Part shown: piece after piece, positions 34,026 to 40,811 of the stretch
Layout: the number at the start of each line of letters is the position of its first letter
How positions within the stretch are numbered: the first letter of the stretch is position 1
Source: Thiobacillus sp.
GTDB taxonomy: Bacteria > Pseudomonadota > Gammaproteobacteria > Burkholderiales > Thiobacillaceae
Assembly: GCA_018262815.1 (NCBI GenBank)
Contig: JADFDN010000012.1
Coordinates: forward strand, 1 to 40,811
DNA length: 40,811 nt
Direction of reading: 5' to 3'
The notes under the pieces: model-generated
Seen by the model: the letters and a program-made list of their open reading frames with translations, nothing else
Databases searched by the model: none
Told to the model about the DNA's origin: nothing
Translations under genes and position numbers: made by a program

Positions 34026-35102
34026 ATGTTCCCGGTCCAGTATCTGGCTCGCGTCCTGGATGTCCCGCCGAAGCCGGACACCCCGGGCCGGTCCGTGTCC
34101 GGACTGGTAGGCGTCCAGCCGGTTCTGAACGCCACCGAACGCGACCAGGCCGCACCGCGTGCGGCATTCGATCATCTGGCGATCGGCCAGACGCTGACCG
34201 GCCAGGTGAAAAGCCTGAGCAAGGGCATCTCGCTGGTCGACATCGAAGGGCAAACCGTTGCGATGCGCCTGCCCCATCCGACCGCACCCGGCGATACCCT
34301 GCGTCTGCGCTTTGCCGGGCACATGCCGCAACCGGTCTTTCTGCTGGCCACGAGCGATCCCGCCATCGACGATGCGCCGCAGTTGAGCCAGACCGCCCGC
34401 ATGCTGAGCGACCTGATGCAGCAGCTGCCAGGCCGCAGCGCTCTGCCCACGCTCACCCCGCCGGGTCCCCTGCTCGACCAGCCGACGACGAACCCGGCCA
34501 TGCTCGCCATTGCGCTGCGCACTGCGCTGGTACGCAGCGGGCTGTTCTACGAATCGCATCTCGCCAACTGGGCCGTCGGAGAGGACAGCCTCGACGGCCT
34601 GCTGCAGGAACCGCAAAACCGGCTGGCGGCGGCCGAGTCGTCCCGTGCCGCCCCTGCAGCCGGCCCGCTCGCCCTGCTCGCCCCTGCCGAGGCGACCGGC
34701 CAGAAGCCGCTCAATCCGATGCATGTCCTGCTGTCGCAGCAGTTGCAGGTGCTGGAGTCGCCGCAATTCGTCTGGCGCGGCGAGGTGTGGCCGGGGCAGG
34801 CCCTGGAGTGGCAGTTGCGCCATGAAGCCGGACAGACGGACGAACACCCGACCGCGCCGGGCGCCGACGACGCAGGCACGGGCTGGGAGTCACATCTCAA
34901 ACTGAGCCTGCCGCAACTGGGTACCGTGAACGTGCATATCCGGCTCGATGCGCGGCAGGCCTTCAGCATCCGCATGACGCCCGAAAACGCCGGAACCGCG
35001 CCCCTGCTGCAGCAGAATCAGGGTCGCCTGGCCGAACAGCTGGCGACGGCGGGGTGCACGCTCAGAACGCTCACGGTGGAACGCGATGATGCCGGCGTCT
35101 GA
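34026..35102 (+). CDS. FliK-like flagellar hook-length control domain protein
   Basis: The 358-residue protein has a variable, Pro/Ala-rich body and a C-terminal Flg_hook domain (~285-355): SHLKLSLPQLGTVNVHIRLD, then GRLAEQLATAGCTLRTLTVERDD. An N-terminal small beta part (GQTLTGQVKSLSKGISLVDIEGQTVAMRLP) resembles the N-terminal domain of this FliK-like group. FliK proteins measure the hook and switch export specificity by touching FlhB. The next gene is an FlhB C-terminal-like protein overlapping it by 17 bases, so the pair is a second FliK/FlhB-C set rather than the main fliK. Confidence 0.78.
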   Translation: MFPVQYLARVLDVPPKPDTPGRSVSGLVGVQPVLNATERDQAAPRAAFDHLAIGQTLTGQVKSLSKGISLVDIEGQTVAMRLPHPTAPGDTLRLRFAGHMPQPVFLLATSDPAIDDAPQLSQTARMLSDLMQQLPGRSALPTLTPPGPLLDQPTTNPAMLAIALRTALVRSGLFYESHLANWAVGEDSLDGLLQEPQNRLAAAESSRAAPAAGPLALLAPAEATGQKPLNPMHVLLSQQLQVLESPQFVWRGEVWPGQALEWQLRHEAGQTDEHPTAPGADDAGTGWESHLKLSLPQLGTVNVHIRLDARQAFSIRMTPENAGTAPLLQQNQGRLAEQLATAGCTLRTLTVERDDAGV

Positions 35103-35382
35103 CAAGCAACGCGCCGCCGCCGCGATCGCCTACCGCGAAGGCGATCGCGCGCCGCGCGTGGTCGCCAAGGGGCGCGGCATCCTGGCCGACACCATCATCG
35201 AACGGGCGCGCGCATCCGGCGTCTACGTCCACGAATCGCGCGAGCTGCTCGCGCTGTTGATGCAGATCGACCTCGACAGCCACATCCCGCCCCAGTTATA
35301 TATCGCCGTGGCCGAATTGCTGGCCTGGCTCCATCATCTGGAAGAGGCCGAGAAACGCGCCCTTCCGAACCCTGACGCCTGA
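35086..35382 (+). CDS. FlhB C-terminal-domain-like protein (EscU/YscU/HrcU family fragment-type)
   Basis: A 98-residue protein equal to the cytoplasmic tail of FlhB after the autocleavage site: AIAYREGDRAPRVVAKGRG, then IIERARASGVYVHESRELLALL and IPPQLYIAVAELLAWL. It has neither the membrane helices nor the NPTH cleavage motif. Such small proteins (FhlB/YlqH type) occur in many bacteria beside a FliK-like gene; in some cases they can partly stand in for the FlhB tail. Two ATGs (35086, 35089) are possible starts. It overlaps the FliK-like gene by 17 bases. Confidence 0.82.
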   Translation: MMPASDKQRAAAAIAYREGDRAPRVVAKGRGILADTIIERARASGVYVHESRELLALLMQIDLDSHIPPQLYIAVAELLAWLHHLEEAEKRALPNPDA

Positions 35383-35387
35383 CCCGT

Positions 35388-36158
35388 ATGCCTTCTTCAC
35401 CGCTGCACCAGACCAGCCCTTCCGCTGCCGACCACGACGAGTTTCTGGCCCGTTACACACTGCATTCGCGTGCGGAAATTCTGTTCCAGCTGCGCTCGAT
35501 CCAGAAGCGCAAGCTGCTGGTCAACCTCGACCTGCAGGACAGCCGGCAGATCATCGTCACGTCGGTGCTGGCCGTGAACGAGGCGAATAACACGCTGATT
35601 CTGGACAGCGCACGCGGCGACGCCCTCAACCAGAACCTGATGGGCGGCAAGGGCGCGGAGTTCATCACCCAGCTCGACGGCGTCACCATCTCGTTCGCCA
35701 CCGGCCCGGTCACGCTGTGCGAGTTCGAGAAATATCCGGCGCTGCGCATTGCCGTGCCCAAGTCGATGGTCCGTCTGCAGCGGCGCGAACATTTCAGGGT
35801 GCCCCTGCCGATCGCCAACCCGGTCAAGTGCATCGTTCCGCCGGTATCGGAAGACGACCGCGACCCGATCTCCACGACCGTCGTCGATATCGGTTGCGGC
35901 GGCGTGGCGCTGGCCGATTCCAGCGGCCGCCTGGGCACCGAGACCGGCCGCATCCTGACCGACTGCAAACTGCTGCTGCCGGACGCCGATGCGATCTTCA
36001 CCACGCTGGAAGTACGCAATTCGGCCCAGATACGCCTGCACAACGGGGCCTTCCAGACCCGGCTCGGCTGCAAGTTCATCGACCTTCCCAACGACATGGC
36101 GGCCCGCCTGCAGCGCTTTGTCATGGATATCGAGCGTGCGCGGCGCAACAGCCTGTAG
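35388..36158 (+). CDS. ycgR: YcgR-type flagellar brake protein (YcgR_2-PilZ)
   Basis: The 256-residue protein has an N-terminal YcgR domain (~20-125) and a C-terminal PilZ domain (~128-250). The c-di-GMP loop is QRREHFRVPLP (Arg133, Arg137). The second motif reads VDIGCGGVAL (Asp167, Gly169, Gly172), with Gly in place of the usual Ser of D/NxSxxG. YcgR-type proteins bind c-di-GMP and slow or bias the flagellar motor. The Ser-to-Gly change might alter binding strength. It lies 5 bases after the FlhB-tail gene and 40 before the CheV-type gene, within the flagellar run. Confidence 0.85.
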   Translation: MPSSPLHQTSPSAADHDEFLARYTLHSRAEILFQLRSIQKRKLLVNLDLQDSRQIIVTSVLAVNEANNTLILDSARGDALNQNLMGGKGAEFITQLDGVTISFATGPVTLCEFEKYPALRIAVPKSMVRLQRREHFRVPLPIANPVKCIVPPVSEDDRDPISTTVVDIGCGGVALADSSGRLGTETGRILTDCKLLLPDADAIFTTLEVRNSAQIRLHNGAFQTRLGCKFIDLPNDMAARLQRFVMDIERARRNSL

Positions 36159-36198
36159 GCCGCCGGCACCTCACCCACACGCATTCAAGGAGAACCCC

Positions 36199-37158
36199 AT
36201 GCAAACCATCCAGCAGGAGATTGACGAACGGACCAATCTGACCAGCTCCAACAAGCTGGAACTGTTGCTGTTCCGTCTCGGCGAAGACGCCAACCTCGAC
36301 CGCAACGAACTGTTCGGCATCAACGTCTTCAAGATCCGGGAAATCATCCCCATGCCGGTGATCACGGCGGTGGCCGGCTCGCATCCCAACATGATGGGCG
36401 TGGTCGACCTGCGCGGCCAGATCATCCCCGTCATCGATCTGCCGGCGGTGGCCGGATGCACCCCGAAAACCGGGCTGAACATCCTGCTGATCACCGAATA
36501 CGCGCGCAGCACCCAGGCCTTTGCCGTCGAGTCGGTGGAGGACATCGTGCGCCTCGACTGGCGCCAGGTCCTGTCGGCCGAAGGCAATGCCGCCGGCGGG
36601 ATGGTCACCAGCCTCGCCCGCCTGGACGGCGAGAACAGCGATCGGCTGGCCCAGGTGCTGGACGTGGAAACCATCCTGCGCAAGGTCATGCCGCCCGCCG
36701 AGGAGGAAATCGATTCCGCCCGCATCGGCCCGACCGTCGACATCAAGCCCGGCACCGTGATCCTGGCCGCGGACGACTCGCTGATCGCGCGCACCATGAT
36801 CGAACAGGGTCTGGAGGCGATGGGGCTGCCCTACCTCATGTGCAAGACCGGCAAGGAAGCCTGGGACCAGCTGCAGTCGATCTCCGACAAGGCGCAGGCC
36901 GAAGGCCATACCGTGCACGACCGCATCGCGCTGGTGCTGACCGACCTGGAAATGCCCGAAATGGACGGCTTCACGCTGACCCGCAACATCAAGCAGGATC
37001 CGCGCTTCAGCTCCATTCCCGTGGTGATCCACTCGTCGCTGACCGGTTCGACCAACGAGGCGCACGTCAAGAAGGTGGGGGCGGATGCCTATGTGGCGAA
37101 GTTCGTCGCCGAGGATCTGGCCAACGCGCTGCGTCACGCACTGGCGACCGTGCATTGA
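36199..37158 (+). CDS. cheV: CheV-type chemotaxis protein (CheW plus receiver)
   Basis: A 319-residue fusion. Residues ~15-165 form a CheW domain (LLLFRLGED, FGINVFKIREII, MMGVVDLRGQIIPVIDL). Residues ~185-318 are a receiver with acidic pocket Asp192/Asp193, phospho-acceptor Asp249 in VLTDLEMPEMDGF and Lys301 in YVAKF. CheV couples receptors to CheA and is thought to adjust signalling when phosphorylated. AAGGAG precedes the ATG. It is the last plus-strand gene before the divergent fliE, and ends 132 bases from the fliE stop. Confidence 0.93.
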   Translation: MQTIQQEIDERTNLTSSNKLELLLFRLGEDANLDRNELFGINVFKIREIIPMPVITAVAGSHPNMMGVVDLRGQIIPVIDLPAVAGCTPKTGLNILLITEYARSTQAFAVESVEDIVRLDWRQVLSAEGNAAGGMVTSLARLDGENSDRLAQVLDVETILRKVMPPAEEEIDSARIGPTVDIKPGTVILAADDSLIARTMIEQGLEAMGLPYLMCKTGKEAWDQLQSISDKAQAEGHTVHDRIALVLTDLEMPEMDGFTLTRNIKQDPRFSSIPVVIHSSLTGSTNEAHVKKVGADAYVAKFVAEDLANALRHALATVH

Positions 37159-37165
37159 GGAACAA

Positions 37166-37250
37166 GATTCAAGATGCAAGATGCAAGTCACAAGGCATGC
37201 GCAGCGAAGCACGCAGACGCATGCTTCGCTCGAATCTTGCAACTTGAATC
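37166..37250. repeat. Nested inverted repeat between cheV and fliE
   Basis: Outer arms of 17 bases (37166-37182, GATTCAAGATGCAAGAT; and 37234-37250) pair at 16 of 17 positions. Inner arms AGCGAAGC (37203-37210) and GCTTCGCT (37223-37230) pair perfectly. GATGCAAG is also directly repeated in the left arm. This looks like a dispersed intergenic palindromic element, not a terminator. Confidence 0.7.
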
Positions 37251-37262
37251 CTGCAACTTGAA

Positions 37263-37291
37263 GCCCCCGCTGCGCGGGGGCGCTCTGTTTT
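37263..37291. terminator. Intrinsic terminator between cheV and fliE
   Basis: A perfect 8-bp GC stem (GCCCCCGC / GCGGGGGC) with a TGC loop is followed on the plus strand by GCTCTGTTTT. It ends the cheV-side transcript and, since the stem is symmetric, may also act on fliE messages. Confidence 0.7.
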
Positions 37292-37631
37292 AGATGCCCA
37301 TCGACATAATTTCCTGATACGCCGCCACCAGCTTGTTGCGCACCTGGATGGTCTGCTGCAGGGCAATGCTGGATTTCTGCAATGAAATCATGGCATCGGA
37401 CAGGCTCACGGTAGTGTCGCCCATTTCGAAACGCTGGGCGAGCTGCTGCGACTGCAGCTGGGCCTGGTTGACCTGGTCGATCGAGGATTTCAGGGCCGAC
37501 GAGAAATCGACAGCGCCTGCCGCCTTGGTTTGCAAGGGATTTTCGGTTGCCGGCGTCGCGCGTGCCTGCGCCGCCTTCAGCTGCGCCACCATCGCCTCGA
37601 TCCGGCTCGTATCGATCGCACCTATGCTCAT
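37290..37631 (-). CDS. fliE: Flagellar hook-basal body protein FliE
   Basis: The 113-residue protein has the FliE pattern: FSSALKSSIDQVNQAQLQSQQLAQRFEMGD, then SLSDAMISLQKSSIALQQTIQVRNKLVAAYQEIMSM at the end. FliE joins the MS ring to the proximal rod. GGAGG precedes the ATG at 37631. It is transcribed away from fliF, with 233 bases between the two starts, instead of heading a fliEFGHIJ operon as in many bacteria. Confidence 0.93.
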   Translation of the reverse strand: MSIGAIDTSRIEAMVAQLKAAQARATPATENPLQTKAAGAVDFSSALKSSIDQVNQAQLQSQQLAQRFEMGDTTVSLSDAMISLQKSSIALQQTIQVRNKLVAAYQEIMSMGI

Positions 37632-37654
37632 CGCGTCCTCCTTCGCTCGTCTGG

Positions 37655-37673
37655 CCGCCTGAGAGGCGGTTTT
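37655..37673 (+). terminator. Hairpin with T-run in the fliE leader, plus-strand orientation
   Basis: CCGCCT-GAG-AGGCGG is followed by TTTT. On the plus strand it could stop readthrough into fliF; on the minus strand the stem lies in the fliE leader about 24 bases ahead of the ATG. The stem is only 6 bp. Confidence 0.35.
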
Positions 37674-37766
37674 CCACGTGCTCACCTTATCAGTCCGGCG
37701 GCAAGCCATAAGCACGATAAGCGCGGGAAAGCGGCTTCTTTTCCCCCGATTGAAAACCTGGCCACT

Positions 37767-37774
37767 GCCGATAA
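37767..37774 (+). promoter_or_regulatory. Possible FliA-type -10 element upstream of fliF
   Basis: GCCGATAA is an exact match to the sigma-28 -10 consensus, 90 bases before the fliF ATG. The expected TAAAGTTT 11 bases upstream is not present (GATTGAAA instead), so the assignment is weak. TTGAAA at 37750 could serve a sigma-70 promoter. Confidence 0.33.
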
Positions 37775-37864
37775 TTCGATCACATAGCGATATTCCCATG
37801 GGGCAGCCCGCATGAATGCAAGAAGCGCGGTACTCCATGGCATCAACACGATGGGGGCAAGATT

Positions 37865-39493
37865 ATGGCGGTAGAAGGTGAGATGGTGGTTCCGGCCAAC
37901 GTCATGGATTTCACGCGAACGGCGGGCGGGCGGAAAATCATGCTGATGCTGGGCGTGGCCGCAGCCGTTGCCGTCATGGGCGCGGTCTGGATGTGGGGCC
38001 AGCAGCCCGACTATCGCGTGCTGTTCTCGAATTTCAGCGACCGCGACGGCGGCTCCATCGTCGCCGAGCTGGAAAAAATGAACATCCCCTACAAATACGC
38101 CGAGGGCGGCGGTGCCGTGCTGGTGCCCGCCGAACACGTTCACGACGCCCGCCTGAAGCTCGCTTCGCAAGGCCTGCCCAAGGGCGGCAATGTCGGCTTC
38201 GAGCTGATGGAAAACCAGAAGCTCGGCTCGTCCCAGTTCCTCGAACGGATCAACTTCCAGCGCGCCATGGAAGGCGAGCTGGCGCGTTCGATCGAGTCGG
38301 TCTCGGCCGTGGCGGCCGCGCGCGTGCACCTCGCCATGCCCAAGGATTCGGTCTTCGTGTCCGAACAGAAAGCCCCCACCGCCTCGGTGCTGCTCAACCT
38401 GCATCCCGGCCGCGTGCTCGATGCGCAGCAGGTCAGCGCCATCGTGCACCTGGTCGCCAGCAGCGTGCCGGAACTGCCGATCAAGAACGTGACCGTGGTC
38501 GACCAGAACGGCAACCTGCTGTCCGAAACCGGCAAGCCGGCCAGCACCAACGGCATGGATCCGAGCCAGATCAAATACGTGCAGGAACTGCAGCAGAGCG
38601 TGGTCAAGCGGATCGAATCGATCATCACCCCGATCGTCGGCCCCAACAACGTCCGCGCCGAAGCGACCGCCGACGTCGACTTTTCGCGCAGCGAGCAGGC
38701 GGTCGAATCCTACAAGCCGAACCAGACGCCGGAAGCGATGGTCATCCGCAGCCAGCAGACCAGCGAGTCGCTGAACGGCGGCGCCGCTGCAGGCGGCGTA
38801 CCGGGCGCGCTGACCAACCAGCCGCCGGCTCCTGCCACGGCGCCGCTCACCGCGCCGGCCCAGAGCGCTGCGGCGCCGGCCGCGGCGGTCCCGGCCTCCA
38901 CCACGCGCAAGGATGCGACCGTCAACTACGAAGTCGACAAGACCATCCAGTATGTCCAGAAGGGAAGCGGCGGCCTCAAGCGGCTGTCGGTCGCGGTCGT
39001 CGTCAATTACAAGCAGGTCACCGACAAGGACGGCAAGCTGACGATGCAGCCTTTGACCGAAGCCGAAAAAACCCAGATCACCAATCTGGTCAAGGAAGCC
39101 ATGGGATTCAATGCGGAACGCGGCGACTCGATCAATGTGGTGAACACGCCCTTCGCCCGCGCCGAGCCGGAAGTGCTTCCCGAGCCGCCCATCTGGAAGA
39201 ACCCCGAGTATGCCGAGTACTTCTCGATTGCCAGGACCGCCGGCAAGTACCTGCTGATGGCGCTGGCGCTGGCCATCCTGTATCTGCGCGTGCTCAAGCC
39301 CCTGCTCAAGAAGCTCTCCGAAGCGGCCAAGGCCTCGCCGCCGATCTCGAACCCACAGCTGCAGCACGCCATGGCATCCCTTCCCGGCCAGCGCAGCTAT
39401 GAGGAAAACCTGACGCGCGCGCAACAACTGGCCAGCCAGGACCCGCGCGTGGTCGCCAACATCGTGAAAACCTGGGTGGCCAACAATGAGTGA
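37865..39493 (+). CDS. fliF: Flagellar MS-ring protein FliF
   Basis: The 542-residue protein has an N-terminal membrane helix (~23-45), ring-building domains (PDYRVLFSNFSDRDGGSIVAELEKMNIPY, in part; LMENQKLGSSQFLERINFQRAMEGELARSIESV, in part), a Pro/Ala-rich periplasmic insertion (~315-350) and a second membrane helix (~455-477). The C-terminal tail that binds FliG ends near VANIVKTWV. FliF forms the ring around the export gate. It overlaps fliG by 8 bases. Confidence 0.95.
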   Translation: MAVEGEMVVPANVMDFTRTAGGRKIMLMLGVAAAVAVMGAVWMWGQQPDYRVLFSNFSDRDGGSIVAELEKMNIPYKYAEGGGAVLVPAEHVHDARLKLASQGLPKGGNVGFELMENQKLGSSQFLERINFQRAMEGELARSIESVSAVAAARVHLAMPKDSVFVSEQKAPTASVLLNLHPGRVLDAQQVSAIVHLVASSVPELPIKNVTVVDQNGNLLSETGKPASTNGMDPSQIKYVQELQQSVVKRIESIITPIVGPNNVRAEATADVDFSRSEQAVESYKPNQTPEAMVIRSQQTSESLNGGAAAGGVPGALTNQPPAPATAPLTAPAQSAAAPAAAVPASTTRKDATVNYEVDKTIQYVQKGSGGLKRLSVAVVVNYKQVTDKDGKLTMQPLTEAEKTQITNLVKEAMGFNAERGDSINVVNTPFARAEPEVLPEPPIWKNPEYAEYFSIARTAGKYLLMALALAILYLRVLKPLLKKLSEAAKASPPISNPQLQHAMASLPGQRSYEENLTRAQQLASQDPRVVANIVKTWVANNE

Positions 39494-40487
39494 CAACAAC
39501 GGCGTCACCAAGGGCGCGATCCTGATGCTGGCACTCGGCGAGCAGGGCGCGTCGGAAGTGATGAAATACCTGGGCCCGCGCGAGGTGCAGAAACTCGGCG
39601 AAGCCATGACCACCATGCGATCCATCCCGCAGGAAGCGGTCGAAAACGTGCTGCATGACTTCAATACGGTGGCAGACCAGAATTCCTCGCTGGGGCTGGA
39701 CTCCAACGACTACATCCGCACGGTCCTCAAGAATGCGCTGGGCGAGGACAAGGCCTCGTCGCTGCTGAACCGTATCCTCGGCGGCGGCGGCGATGCCAGC
39801 GGCATCGAAAGCCTGAAATGGATGGACGCCGAATCGGTGGCCGACCTGATCCACAACGAACATCCGCAGACCATCTCGACCATCCTGGTGCACCTGGAAC
39901 GCGATCAGGCCTGCGAAATTCTCAACTGCTTCACCGAGCGGCTGCGCAACGACGTGCTGCTGCGCATCGCCACGCTATCCGGCGTGCAGCCGGCGGCGCT
40001 GCGCGAGTTGAACGACGTGCTGACCAAGCTGCTGTCGGGCAGCGACGTGCTGAAGAAGCAGCCGATGGGCGGCACCCGCGCAGCGGCGGACATCCTCAAC
40101 TTCATGAGCGGCGAGAACGAATCGTCCGCCATGGAATACCTGAAGAACTACGACCTCGAGATGGCACAGAAGATCATGGACGAAATGTTCGTGTTCGAGA
40201 ACATCATGGACATCGAGGACCGCGGCATCCAGCTGCTGCTGCGCGAGGTGCAGTCCGATTCGCTGATCATCGCGCTCAAGGGCGCGTCGGAGGACATGCG
40301 CGAGAAAATCTTCAAGAACATGTCGCAGCGCGCCGCCGAGATGATGCGTGAGGACCTGGAATCCAAGGGTCCAGTGCGCTTGTCCGAAGTCGAGGCGCAG
40401 CAGAAGGAAATCCTGATGATCGTCCGCCGCCTGGCCGACGAGGGCCAGATCTCGCTGGGCGCGAAGGGAGAGGAGCAGTATGTCTAA
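39486..40487 (+). CDS. fliG: Flagellar motor switch protein FliG
   Basis: The 333-residue protein has the FliG N-domain that grips FliF (KGAILMLALGEQGASEVMKYLGPREVQ), the middle-domain EHPQ motif in LIHNEHPQTISTILVHLE, and the C-terminal torque domain with charged residues (LLREVQSDSLIIALKGASEDMREKIFKNMSQRAAEMMREDLE, in part). FliG transmits stator force to the rotor and switches direction with FliM. It overlaps fliF and fliH by 8 bases each, showing tight operon structure. Confidence 0.96.
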   Translation: MSDNNGVTKGAILMLALGEQGASEVMKYLGPREVQKLGEAMTTMRSIPQEAVENVLHDFNTVADQNSSLGLDSNDYIRTVLKNALGEDKASSLLNRILGGGGDASGIESLKWMDAESVADLIHNEHPQTISTILVHLERDQACEILNCFTERLRNDVLLRIATLSGVQPAALRELNDVLTKLLSGSDVLKKQPMGGTRAAADILNFMSGENESSAMEYLKNYDLEMAQKIMDEMFVFENIMDIEDRGIQLLLREVQSDSLIIALKGASEDMREKIFKNMSQRAAEMMREDLESKGPVRLSEVEAQQKEILMIVRRLADEGQISLGAKGEEQYV

Positions 40488-40811
40488 CGTCATGTCCAGC
40501 GTGGACCCGTCGGCCTTCCAGCCCTGGGAGATGACCAGCTTCGACAGCCATCCGCATGCGGCGAAAAATTCCGGCCTCGGTGCCGTCGTTCTGCCGACGA
40601 TCGAGCAGATCAGTGCGATCCAGGAGCAGGCCAGGCAGGAAGGCTATGACGCCGGCCATGCCGAGGGACGTGCCGCCGGACTCGCCGAGGGGCGCGAGGA
40701 AGCTGCCCGCGAAGCCGCCCGCCTGAGCAGCCTGGCCGATGCGTTCTCGACGGAGGTGGCCAGGGCCGATGAGACGATCTCGCAGCAGGCCCTCGATCTG
40801 TCGGTCGACCT
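40480..40811 (+). CDS. fliH: Flagellar assembly protein FliH (N-terminal part; 3' end outside window)
   Basis: The ATG at 40480 overlaps the fliG end; GGAGAGGAG precedes it. About 110 residues are visible: an unconserved start with Trp (FQPWEM), then the FliH GxxxG repeat region GYDAGHAEGRAAGLAEGREEA and a long helix. FliH binds the ATPase FliI and holds it at the export gate. The protein is cut by the window edge. Confidence 0.9.
   Translation, partial: MSNVMSSVDPSAFQPWEMTSFDSHPHAAKNSGLGAVVLPTIEQISAIQEQARQEGYDAGHAEGRAAGLAEGREEAAREAARLSSLADAFSTEVARADETISQQALDLSVD

Noticed and set aside
37632-37864. Sigma-54 promoter for the divergent fliE/fliF pair
   Set aside because: No TGGCAC-N5-TTGC match with correct GG/GC spacing was found on either strand in this gap.

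Overview
This window looks like chromosomal DNA of a high-GC betaproteobacterium. HflX, MmsA, FeoB and the flagellar proteins all have betaproteobacterial-type sequences. The flagellar order (fliC-fliC-flaG-fliD-fliS-fliT, a FliK-like gene, an FlhB C-terminal-like gene, a YcgR-type gene, a CheV-type gene, divergent fliE / fliFGH) fits a sulfur- or ammonia-oxidiser-type lineage such as the Thiobacillus relatives. The class is fairly secure; the genus is a guess. No rRNA, complete tRNA, CRISPR array or transposase was seen.

Layout. (1) 1-2641: the tail of an unidentified gene, a protein with a C-terminal J-domain-like HPD helix pair, a VF530-family small DNA-binding protein, and hflX. (2) 2788-11450: a surface-glycan or protein-glycosylation island whose base composition drops locally (clearest in the FkbM gene). 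It holds a SEC-C/TPR/GT41 O-GlcNAc-transferase-like protein facing a minus-strand operon. That operon encodes a VioA-like sugar aminotransferase, a NeuD/PglD-type acyltransferase, an AMP-forming acyl ligase, a Gfo/Idh oxidoreductase, a stand-alone acyl carrier protein and an FkbM methyltransferase. (3) 11586-18227: housekeeping and accessory genes, namely a HIT hydrolase, a Fur-box-controlled FeoB with a degenerate G domain, methylmalonate-semialdehyde dehydrogenase, a DUF504 protein, a GAF/HD-GYP c-di-GMP phosphodiesterase and a phosphoribosyltransferase. (4) 18231-25781: a six-gene minus-strand operon joining the AmmeMemoRadiSam set (Memo-AMMECR1 fusion plus radical SAM enzyme) to an alpha/beta hydrolase and a MacAB-like ABC efflux trio. 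(5) 25931-29883: a NarX/NarL-type two-component pair and a GGEEF diguanylate cyclase. (6) 30034-40811: the flagellar cluster, beginning with two unusually short tandem flagellins (217 and 219 aa) and ending inside fliH.

How the parts may work together. The flagellar block supplies filament (two mini-flagellins, FliD cap, FliS/FliT chaperones), basal body (FliE, FliF, FliG, FliH) and control (YcgR-type, CheV-type). The GGEEF and HD-GYP proteins would make and degrade c-di-GMP, and the PilZ protein would read it at the motor. The glycan island encodes the kind of enzymes that build an N-acylated, possibly methylated dideoxy-amino sugar, plus a TPR-GT41 transferase resembling in layout the flagellin transferase FlmG. 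The working hypothesis is flagellin glycosylation; it is inference, not shown by the sequence.

The most interesting items are the compact ACP-linked amino-sugar island with a SEC-C-TPR-GT41 transferase, the minimal flagellin pair, the AmmeMemoRadiSam/efflux operon, and the Fur-regulated FeoB whose GTPase motifs are broken while its membrane gate is intact. There is no gene-free stretch longer than about 300 bases.
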